From NCBI RefSeq assembly GCF_013008635.1, contig NZ_CP053096.1:744001-808000 (forward strand): a stretch of DNA of 64,000 nucleotides, given 5' to 3'. Numbering within the stretch: position 1 is the first letter of the stretch; each line of letters opens with the position of its first letter. The notes beneath the pieces are model-generated. The model worked only from the letters and a program-made list of their open reading frames with translations, was not told the origin of the DNA and did not search any database. A program made the position numbers and the translations under genes. This DNA is from Mycoplasma miroungigenitalium (lineage in GTDB: Bacteria > Bacillota_I > Bacilli_A > Mycoplasmatales > Metamycoplasmataceae). Below are positions 47,424-57,277 of this stretch, in pieces.

Positions 47424-49575
47424 AAGATATTTATCAGCAATATTACCTTTATGTGTAATTCCTTTAACTGTACTGGGATGCACAACGAGACAAAATATTG
47501 CTAAAAATGTGTATGTTCTGGAAAAAAATGGTGTCAATGATACATATTTAAATCTACCTAAAACAGGTGGTGTTTGAGATTATAAAAACACTTTACATGA
47601 CTCGTTGGTTGGCAATTATATATTCAGATATAAATTTGTTGGCGAAGCAAAATATGATTATTTAAATAAATATTTTGAAAAAAATGGAATAGTTGGAAAA
47701 TTCCGTAAATTTGGAATTATTGACAAAATAACGATAATAACTAATGATGGCCAAATACGTCTTTTTGATACAGACTCTGAAGATGAATTTAAGAACCCTA
47801 GCAAGTTAACAAAGGTCGACATTAACCGTGGGTATAAGAATTATATTTACAATTTAGTTTCGGCTAATCCTAAGTCAATCAATTCAGAAAATTTCACAAA
47901 TTGTTTATTGAATTCTAAACAAGTCATTTTTCATATTAAATCCGATTTATTTTGATTTGATAAAGGTCAAAAAACAAACTCAAAAGTTACAGGATTAGAT
48001 GTGCTCAAATCAATCAAAGCAGCTAATTTAACTAGAAAAAATCTTAAACATTTATCATTATTAGGTTTTGATATTAAAGACAGCTTAGTTTTAAATAATA
48101 ATTTTTCTGATAGTGAATTTAAATTTAATATGGCAGAAGTAACCAATGTTGACTTATTATTAAATGAACTTGCTAACAATAAAATCTTTACTGCTTATAG
48201 AGATAATGAATGATCTGCTGGCGCATATAGTTTAATAATTAATGACTTAAAACATACGGAGTATATTGCAAATTTGCATCAGGATCTCAAAAAAGTTATT
48301 TTGAAATATAATCCTGTAGGAAGTGTTGAATTGCAAACTCATAGAATTCACTTGATGAATGAATATGAACAGGGTTTAATTACATCTCAAACTATAGATA
48401 AATTTGATAATTTACAACAAAACAAATACATACGGGATTTTAAATCACAAATTAATGGTGTCAAATTGAATATAGTTCAAACTAAAAACAATTCTTCAAT
48501 AAATGTGTTATTGCCTAGATTTAAAACTTTATCAAATATTGGTGATATAGATTTATATGATAAATTCATGTATGAGTTTGATGGAATCAGTAAAAACGAA
48601 TCAGCTTTTTATAATGGTAGAGGTTTTGAGTTAAGAAATAATTTACAACAAATAATAAACAAGTTCACTTTAAATTTCAACCTATATAAGACACAATATT
48701 ATGATAATTTAATTTCGCCTAACGCCTTGATTTCTAATGCAAAAAATACTAACTATATTAGGATACTGGATGCAATAGATCATTTAAATAAGTCGGTAAT
48801 TTTTACGAAATCACAGAAAATTGAGTATTATTCACAAATTTTAAAAGAAGATTATTACAAGAAAGATAGTTATTTAGATTTAAAAATTCAATTAAAATCT
48901 CGTTGATTTGATGAAATTAAAAATAATATTAATATGTTGCTGAATAAGTTTTATCATGATTACAATTTGTCATCAAAACAAACAATTACAATGATTATAC
49001 CTTTCGATATTAAAGCGTTTGATTTCAAGACCTTAGAAGTGATAAATGAAATATTTTCAGAAATTGATGAGAGATTAATTATAAAAATAGTTGATACTAA
49101 TGATAAAACTGTCGATGATTATTATGAAAAAATAACATTTAATGCCAATAACACAATTGACTTCTTCATTCAATTATTAACTCTAGATAATAAAAATTTT
49201 ATAAATTCACTGCCTTATATTGAGAATATGAAGTTTAAATATTTGATTAAGTTTAAAGAATTTTTTGCTGAATATTTTAAAATAAATCCCCAACAGATTT
49301 TAGAAACTGTTAATAATTGGGAACCGGCTGATTATGAATCAAATATGAGTGAATTTGCTTTTAAGTTACATTCTAAATTTAATTACTACGACATTATTAA
49401 TATGATTACTGAATTAAAAATATTATTAACACCTACATATAACACCAAAAATAATGTTGACTTAGACGATTTTAAATATGAACTCGTTCAATCGTGAATA
49501 CATAAACCAACACGTGATGATAATTTAATATACTTTGAGGATATCACGGTGTCGAAAGAAGATTATGAAAATTAA
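47416..49575 (+). CDS. Lipoprotein, possible solute-binding component of the transporter
   Basis: 719 aa. Start MSKRYLSAILPLCVIPLTVL and lipobox VLGC give a lipid-anchored outer-face protein. Size and position directly after two permeases fit an OppA-like binding lipoprotein; the segment VIFHIKSDLFWFDKG followed by VTGLDVLKSIKAAN resembles the WHDG-x-VTAKDV region of that family. The similarity is weak and the remainder is not recognised. Coupled to oppC by overlap and to the next lipoprotein by an 11-base overlap. Confidence 0.65.
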
Positions 49576-51472
49576 AAATTTAACCATTATACCTTTTTTA
49601 ATAAGTCCTTGTATTATTGCAGCCAGCTGTAATAATGATTTTGACGTTAAGATTAACAAAGAGTTAAAATATGGGTTGAATACTAATGAATCTATTTTAA
49701 ATAAATTTACTATTGAACAACTTAAAATATTGAATAAATTTCGTCCTTTACTTAATGCGAAATCTGACAAACTTAATTCATCTGATATAACTTTTAAAGA
49801 CAATGATATTTTAGTTAAAACAAAAAACAAACATTTATCACTTTATAAGTATTTGAATTACAAACCCATAGCTAAATTAGGTTTACATTTAATCAATGAC
49901 AAAGTACAAAATTGGAAATATATTATGGTCGATAAAAACAAGTCGACCATTGACAATTACGATCTTTTATTCGAACATTATGATTATATCTTTGACCAAG
50001 ATTTAAATATTGACTTTCCAGATATTAATAGCATCATTAAAAGAATTTCCACATCAACAATTAATGATCAATTAAATATCACTATACCAAATTTTATAAC
50101 TCCTAACTGAATCAGAGCGAAGGCTTGAGTTAAAAACAAAGAACAAATTAGTTACTGAGAAGATTTAATATTATTTGAACTTAAAAGATTTGACTTTGGT
50201 AGTTTAAAACCAATTCAAAAGGTAAAAATTTCAGTCGTTAATTTTATTGAATCAAATGAGGGGAGATATCATAAAAACGCACCTGTTGTAACTATTAATT
50301 TTCTGGATGCTGATGGTAAATCATTGCTCAGCGAAAAATTAAGAAATCAAAAATTCATTATTGGACAATTAAATCAGGATTATTTAATTCCTTACAATGA
50401 TGATAATGTGAAAAAATATAATTCATTATTTAGGGATTATAATTCAATTAGTGATTTTAAACACACTTTAGATATTGATGATAATGAGGTTTTATTCAAT
50501 GAATATGTCAATGTTTTCTATGATGATATTACGATACTAAAATATATTAATCCTTTATCTTTAGAAAACAATCAATATGAGTTATATGTCAATCCGACTT
50601 ATTTATACAATAAAGTTAGTGCTAGATCATTTTTATGATTCTTAAAAAATGATGAAAAGTACTTTGAAATAGTGGTGCCAGAACACCGGAAAAATGTTGA
50701 TTTGAAATATGAAATCGTTGATAAGAAAATTAATGAGAAATATCTAAATGATTCATTGTCATTAATTGAGTTGAAAATTAAGGTTACTAAACTAGACGGA
50801 TCAATTAAATTTTATAAATGATATTCAATCGACATTAATTCGCACTACCATACTTTTGCCGGATATAAAACAAACCTAAACACAGATTGAAATAGTAATA
50901 ATATTTACGGATACGGCTGAGATGAGAATTTGGGTAAGGGAAAGATAAATAAAATAACTAAAGTTATCGACCCTAATGAGTTCTATGAAAAAATGCTGTT
51001 AAAACTACTAAGTTTACAAGTTTACAAATTAAAAGATAATCTAACTTTATTCAACAATAGAGTTATGACGAAATATGAAGCTCACAATGTAGAACATAAT
51101 ACTATTTTAATTGAACAATTAAAAACTAAATTAGGAATCGATGTATTTAAATATCTAATTGGTAATGGTAATAATAAGAATGATTTAATTGACGATATTA
51201 ATGTAAAATATTTAGGATTAAGTAATGAACCCGGTTGTGTATTGCTTAAGGTTGATTTTTTGGATAAAAATAAAAATTCTATGTTAAATGACTTTAATCG
51301 CAACAAAATCATAAAATGGTATGGGTTCAATGGTACTGACTTCACTAAGATTAACAAACAGATAAGTAACTATAATATAGTCAATACTAATATTGATTAT
51401 TTATTAAAAAATTCACAAAAGAATTTAAAAAATCAAAATAATATCATTGATTATTTTGACTGAAAGGAATAA
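49565..51472 (+). CDS. Lipoprotein of unknown function, transporter operon
   Basis: 635 aa. Signal MKIKNLTIIPFLISPCII and lipobox AASC. Asn/Lys/Asp-rich hydrophilic body with no motif that I recognise; several TGA Trp codons. Begins inside the previous gene and ends 2 bases before the next, so it belongs firmly to the operon. Possibly a second binding or surface-assembly component. Confidence 0.75.
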
Positions 51473-51474
51473 AA

Positions 51475-52044
51475 ATGAAAAAAATACTGATGTTTTTAAC
51501 TCCAATTTCAATTTTTTGCCCCGTTGCCTTATCTGCAAGTTGCTTAGATGGTACATTTAATGAACATGCTGATGATTGAAATTTCAGTGATTTTGAAACA
51601 ACAATTTCAAATCCCAAAAATATTAAGACCGAAACTATTAAAGTTACTTTTAAACAAAATTATTCAAGTAAAGCTATAGAAAATATTATTATTCCCGAAA
51701 TTAAAGACATCAAAACCAAGCAAGATGCTGAAAAATTTATTCAAAATAAACTCAGAATATCGCTTGTTGCTACTCGCCCGCACTCTGGGTGGGATGTTGC
51801 CGGTGGTGCCTATGATCACATTCATGAAGAAATAATTAATGATGTGTTTAAAGATCATACAAAAGTGTTGCGTTTTGAAATGCAATTAATAGAAGGTGAT
51901 AATTCCTTTATAAAATTAGAAAATAATAAATTAACTTTTAAAGCTAAATTTGCATCAAAAAACTTCGATTCAAAGAAACCCAGTGAGCCCCTTTATTACT
52001 TTACACACAATTTTGAGTTAGATTTGGAGAAAAATAATGGATAA
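51475..52044 (+). CDS. Small lipoprotein of unknown function, transporter operon
   Basis: 189 aa. Signal KKILMFLTPISIFCPVAL, lipobox SASC. A mid-protein segment RPHSGWDVAGGAYDHIHEE is the most distinctive part. Ribosome-binding site AAAGGAA lies in the preceding gene's end. The last eight bases overlap the ZIP transporter gene. Function unknown; tight coupling to a metal transporter makes a metal-related role worth testing. Confidence 0.75.
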
Positions 52045-53083
52045 TAAATTAAATCAACTCTATACTTGGTTGAATAACGCCCTCTCTTATACTCACGCAA
52101 GTGAATCAATTTCGAAATTCATTTTTGGTCTGATTGTTTCAATAATTCTACTTTGCATCCCAATTTTGGTCGCCACTATTGTCCCACTAATTATCAAAAA
52201 ACCTAAAAAAGAATTTTCGATTTACTTATATTCGTTTATTACTGGTATGTTTATAATTCTTGGTTCTTTTGGTTACTTAAGAGAAGCGATTGAAATAACA
52301 AGTACCGGTGCCGGTTTAAAAGGGACCAATATTCCACCAAAAAATATTTATTTATACAATATTCTGGTAATTGTTGGCGGTGCTTTGTTAGGTATTATTA
52401 GTGCATTCACAATAAAATTTGTAGTTTACAGCACAATCAAGAAAAAATATAAGCTAAACAACTCTGTTTTCGTCCACACTCATGAAGAGGGTCACCATGT
52501 GGGCGAACATCAACATCAACATACTCACGCAGATCATATTTGAAATAAAAATGATATTGCAGATGTTAAAGAAAGTAACCCTAAAGTTAAAAACAAATGA
52601 ACCGCATTAATTCTACTTTTAGGACACAGAATTCCCGAGGGATTATTAATTGGTATCAGTTTAAATAACTTAATTGTTTACTCGAATGTAAATGCTATAT
52701 CAGTTGCGTTCTTTGTTTCTTTCGTATTACACACAATACCTGAAGAAGTTGTCTTTTTCTATCGTCAACGTGAAATGGGTATTAAACCAGTTTTTGCAGT
52801 ATTGAATTCGATTGGCGCGCTATCATTAATAATTCCATTTATTTTTATTGGTTTGTTTGGAGGCGATTTAATCGATACAATTCCATGATTGAAAGCATTT
52901 ATTATGTCAGTTGTGGGTAGTGTAATGGTATTTACAGCTATGATTGAATTTTTACCTGAGTTTTACCACAATAATATGAAAAAACATAAATGGATTATTA
53001 CTTTAATTATGTTTTTCTTAGGAATCATATTTACGATTTTAATTCTTTGTTTCCACACTCATGGGTCTTTAAATCTTAAATAA
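52037..53083 (+). CDS. ZIP-family metal transporter
   Basis: 348 aa, about seven to eight membrane helices. Imports divalent metal, most often zinc. Helix-4 and helix-5 motifs: GHRIPEGLLIGISLN and HTIPEEVVFFYR, equivalent to the HNxPEG and HxxPE metal-site motifs. A cytosolic-type loop holds a histidine cluster, HTHEEGHHVGEHQHQHTHAD, typical of the family's metal-sensing loop. Final gene of the oppB operon; start overlaps the small lipoprotein gene. Confidence 0.92.
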
Positions 53084-53086
53084 TTT

Positions 53087-53110
53087 AATAGGGGATAGCC
53101 CTATTTTATT
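53087..53110 (+). terminator. Terminator of the oppB-zip operon
   Basis: AATAGGG / CCCTATT hairpin followed by TTATTT. Confidence 0.65.
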
Positions 53111-53143
53111 TGTCTATTTTTAGTGTTAAACGTGTATTTTGGT

Positions 53144-53170
53144 AAAAAAATCTTGAAATAATTCAAGATT
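53144..53170 (-). terminator. Terminator of the EIIB-like gene
   Basis: TCTTGAA / TTCAAGA hairpin followed by seven T on the minus strand. Confidence 0.75.
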
Positions 53171-53175
53171 AATTA

Positions 53176-53535
53176 TTAGATAGTCATCGATTTGGCATAT
53201 GCCGCTGCATGCTCGCCCATTATTAATGTTACTTTATTTGCGTTTACGAACGCACCTGTGGCAATGTTTTTTTCTAAGATTTTAGCTAACATAACATTTT
53301 CTTTATTTAAAACTTCAATTATTAATTTCGAGCCTTTAGCTTCTAGATTAAGTATATTACCATCTCCGCCCAAAAGATTAACTAATTCATTGGATTGATT
53401 GAACGAAATTTTCACATTTTCTTTCCCTTGTAAAACAAGGGCTTGTTTTTTGTTTTTTTGAGATCAATATAGTCAACAAAAACCAAGTGTAAAAATTGTT
53501 AACATTGCAATAATAAATTTATCTTTTTTTGTCAT
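53176..53535 (-). CDS. Membrane-anchored PTS EIIB-like domain lacking the phospho-cysteine
   Basis: 119 aa. One N-terminal helix (FIIAMLTIFTLGFCWLYW) then an 80-residue domain like glucose-type EIIB: LVNLLGGDGNILNLEAKGSKLIIEV aligns with the GGxxNI...CxTRLR motif, but Cys and Arg are replaced (KGSKL). It cannot carry the usual phosphate, so it is probably a regulatory or structural relic of EIIB. No PTS genes are nearby. Confidence 0.7.
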
Positions 53536-53802
53536 GTAACTATTATACCAACAGTTTTATCCATACTCTTAATAAAGAATCATTTTGTTAAATTTAAATT
53601 AGTGATAAAACTCTTTTACCCTAATTTCAATATAATTCGTAAATTTCATACTAATGAATAATATCTACAATTGGTAGTTTTGCGATGATTGATTAAAAAC
53701 AAAACTTTAATACTAATAGGTATTTCTATTAATATTAATTAGCTTAATGGTAACATTGTAATATAATTTACAATTATATTTATGAATTTAATGGGGGTGC
53801 TG

Positions 53803-54798
53803 ATGAAACAACGTTTAATTAGTGGCATTAAACCAACTGGTGATTTAACTCTTGGTAATTACATCGGAGCTTTAAAAAACTTTGTTAAAATGCAAGAGGA
53901 TTACGATGCATATTACTTTGTAGCAGATTTACATGGACTGACAACCGGTGCCGTAAATCCAAAAGAAAATTTACAAGCTCGTAGGGAAATAGTGACAATG
54001 TATCTTGCTTGTGGTTTGGATCCGAAGAAAGCTAATATATTTTATCAGTCAGATTTATACGAACACGCATACGCGCAATGATTAATGACGTCAGAAGTAT
54101 CTCTTGGTGAATTAAATCGTATGACTCAATTTAAAGATAAAGCGCAGAAATTAGAAAAACAAGATAATGGTACTGAAAAAATACCGGTTGGTTTATTGAT
54201 GTATCCTGTTTTAATGGCAGCCGATATATTGATTTATAATGCGGATGTAGTGCCTATTGGTGAGGATCAAAAACAACATTTAGAATTAACCAGAACAATT
54301 GGCGAAAGATTAAATAAAAAATATAAAACTAGATTTAAAATCCCAAATGGTGTAATCCCACCGGTTGGCGCCAGAATCAAATCACTAACCAACCCTGAAT
54401 CAAAAATGTCTAAAAGTGATAAATCAACAAAAGGTACAATCTACTTACATGATGACCCTGAATTGGCCTACAAGAAAATTATGAAAGCAGTAACCGATTC
54501 TGAAAATAAGGTTTATATTTCAGAAGATAAGCCTGGCGTGTTAAATCTATTAAATATTTACGCATCACTAGCTGAAATAACTTTAAAAGAAGCTGAAGAA
54601 AAATTCACTAATGCTAATTATGTTGAATTTAAAACTGCCGTTGCCGAGATTGTAAAAAATGAATTAATCAAGATACAAAAAAACTATGAAATTGCAAAAC
54701 AACAAATAGATGAAGTTACTAAGCAAGGAGCACTGAAAGCTAAAGAAATTTGTGGTCCAATAGTAAAGGAACTAGCTCATAAGATGGGCTTTAATTAG
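53803..54798 (+). CDS. trpS: Tryptophanyl-tRNA synthetase
   Basis: 331 aa, full length. Class I synthetase: LISGIKPTGDLTLGNYIGAL (HIGH-equivalent TLGN), DLHGLTTG, VPIGEDQKQHLELTR and KMSKS. I chose ATG 53803, nine bases after GGGGGTG; an upstream in-frame ATG has no ribosome-binding site. It must charge tRNAs reading both UGG and UGA in this organism. thrS follows 8 bases later. Confidence 0.97.
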
Positions 54799-54806
54799 AG
54801 GTAAAA

Positions 54807-56555
54807 ATGAAAGTACAAGCAAATAAATTATTAAACCATACATGTTCGCATCTTTTAGGCGCAGCTGTTGAAAAACTATATCCTGGTGTTAAATTGGGAT
54901 TTGGTCCAGCTACTGATGAAGGATTCTATTATGATTTTGAATTCCCTGAAGCAATCAGTGACCAAGAATTAAACAAGATTGAAAAATTGATGAAAAAATT
55001 ATCATCGCGTAATTTAGTAACTATTCAAATTCCTGAATCTGAATATGATTTTACTGATAAACCATATAAAAAAGAACTTTATGACGAATTAAAACAACGC
55101 GGTGAAACTATTACATTTTACGCCTTGCAAGATCCGTTGAATCACGAAATAGTTTTTAAAGATTTATGTGCTGGAGGTCATATTGAAAGCACAAAGAATC
55201 TGAAAAATTTCAAATTATTATCATTGGCCGGTGCTTATTGACGAGGGAACTCAGATAATATTCAACTAACACGTATTTATGGAACATCATGAGAATCTAA
55301 ACAAGAATTAGATAATTATTTAGAATTGCTAAAAGATCGTAAAGAGCGTGACCACCGAAAAATAGGTAAAGACCTTAAAATCTTTGCCTTGCACCCATTA
55401 ACAGGTCAAGGTTTTCCAATTTGATTAGAAGATGGAATGTATATTCACAATGAAATTAGAAATTTAGTATTAAAAATGGATCGTAAATACGGTTTCACTG
55501 AAGTTTTAACGCCTCATTTTGGTAATGAAGAACTTTATCGTATTTCTGGTCACTTAGCACACTATAAAGATGACATGTTCGCACCGTTAATAGTTGAAAA
55601 TGAACGTTTAATTCCTAGACCAATGACTTGTCCGCACCACAACGTTTGTTATGGTTTAGAAAAAAGGTCTTACCGTGATTTACCAATTAGATATTCTGAA
55701 CAATCAATGTTGTACCGTTATGAAAAATCAGGAGCCTTAACTGGTTTGGAACGTGTGAGAGGTATGTTGCTAACTGAAGGTCACTTGTATGTGCGCGAAG
55801 ATCAAATTTATGATGAAATTGTCCGTATGTATAGTCAAATCGATGAAACCTTAAAATTATTCAAAACACAAATTAGCTTTATTTCTCTTTCTTTAAGAGA
55901 CCCTCAAGATAAAGAAAAATATTTCGATGATGAACAAATGTGACAAAAAAGCGAAAAGATGCTTAAAGACGCTCTTGATTCGTTAAATGTTAAATATGAA
56001 GCTATTCCTGGCGAAGCTGCATTCTATGGGCCTAAAATTGATATTCAAATTCACACTGCGCTAGGTCATGAAATCACTGTAGCAACAATTCAACTGGACT
56101 TTTTACAACCAATGAAATTTGACCTTAAATATACAGATAAAAACGGTGCTGACGCTCGTCCAGTAATGATTCACCGTGGTCTAATCGGTACTTACGAACG
56201 TTTTGTTGCCATCTTGCTCGAACAAACTAAAGGAGTATTGCCTTTCTGATTGGCTCCAAAACAAATTACAGTCATTCCAGTAAATCTAGAGGAAAATATT
56301 GAATACGCTCAACAAATTACTAATGAGTTATTTGCTCATGATTTCCGTGTAAAATTAGATGATCGCGATGAACGTTTGAACAAAAAGATTCGTGAAGCAC
56401 AAATTTCTAAATCTAAATATCAAGTTATTCTTGGTGAACAAGAAACTAAGGATAAAACAATTTCATATAGAAAATACGGTGAAAACGAAACCAATACCGT
56501 AACTTTAGATGAATTTATTTCAATGTTAAACAAACAAAAAGTACATTATGAATAA
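54807..56555 (+). CDS. thrS: Threonyl-tRNA synthetase without a TGS domain
   Basis: 582 aa. Begins directly at the editing domain ([21 protein letters not shown]), lacking the ~60-residue N-terminal TGS domain of most bacterial ThrRS. Editing residues remain: HTCSH and [11 protein letters not shown]. Class II core motifs: [10 protein letters not shown], the zinc-binding Cys in [21 protein letters not shown] with GLERVRGM, and [13 protein letters not shown]; then the anticodon-binding domain. Start after AGAGGTAAAA. Confidence 0.96.
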
Positions 56556-56946
56556 ATACGCACCTTTAAGAGCAATATTTTTCATTTCTTTGCTGGAAGT
56601 ATTACCTTTATTAATTATGTGGCTAATAGGTACTAAAGATTTTCAAGGTCAAAAGATTTTTAATTATTGAGTTATTATTTTTGTACCTTTCGCCATTTTT
56701 ATTGTTTCATTAACTTTGGGCGCTATTTTGATTTACTTTAGAATAATTAACTTGAAGTCAATGACTTACATAGTTCCAATAGGATTGATGTTTTTAGCAA
56801 TGATTTTTACTTCCTTTACTTCATTAAATATTTCTTTAAGAGTAATTATTTCACTTGTAGTGGCTATTTTATCAACGATTATTAGTCATTTTATAATTAC
56901 TGCCTTAAATACATGGATAAAGAATTCAAAAACTCAAGCCAATTAA
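56548..56946 (+). CDS. Small hypothetical membrane protein downstream of thrS
   Basis: 132 aa with four hydrophobic helices (e.g. AIFFISLLEVLPLLIMWLIG, WVIIFVPFAIFIVSLTLGAI). Start overlaps the thrS stop (ATGAATAA). Resembles small Mycoplasma membrane proteins of unknown role; no functional link to tRNA charging is implied. Confidence 0.75.
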
Positions 56947-56960
56947 ACGGCTTGGTTTTT
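56935..56960 (+). terminator. Terminator of trpS-thrS operon
   Basis: CAAGCC / GGCTTG hairpin with five T, overlapping the stop codon of the last gene. Confidence 0.8.
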
Positions 56961-56971
56961 ATATGCGTAAC

Positions 56972-56993
56972 AAAAAACGCAGCATTAGCTGCG
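56972..56993 (-). terminator. Terminator of the giant repeat-protein gene
   Basis: CGCAGC / GCTGCG hairpin followed by six T on the minus strand; it stands 13 bases after the ancestral stop of the eroded gene (57006-57008). Confidence 0.85.
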
Positions 56994-57005
56994 CAATTAG
57001 TTTAA

Positions 57006-57277
57006 TTATTGTTGTGGTTTATGTAAGTCGTCGCTTCCATTTAGCATTTTATTGAATAATTCTTTAGTTAATCATTGCGGTAATTTAAGTTACTTAAGGA
57101 TAAATTTTGACAACTATTAAAACTTCGATAGTATTTCCGGGCTTTTTGCATCGTGAAGTTATTTAATTTAAATAATCTTTAAAACCGCAATTTACAATTG
57201 GTTTGTTTAATTTCTTTGTAAAACTTTTGTTTTTTAGTGTTAATAGCTTCGATAATTATACTTAATGCAGTAATAAT
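57006..57277 (-). pseudogene. Eroded 3' end of the giant repeat-protein gene
   Basis: Beyond the TAA at 57278-57280 the same frame stays coding-like (IITALSIIIEAINTKKQKFY...), meets a second TAA after KLRF and continues; then in a shifted frame the ancestral C-terminus reads LKLPQWLTKELFNKMLNGSD and ends HKPQQ-TAA at 57006-57008, next to the terminator. So about 90 C-terminal residues were lost through nonsense and frameshift changes. Confidence 0.6.
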
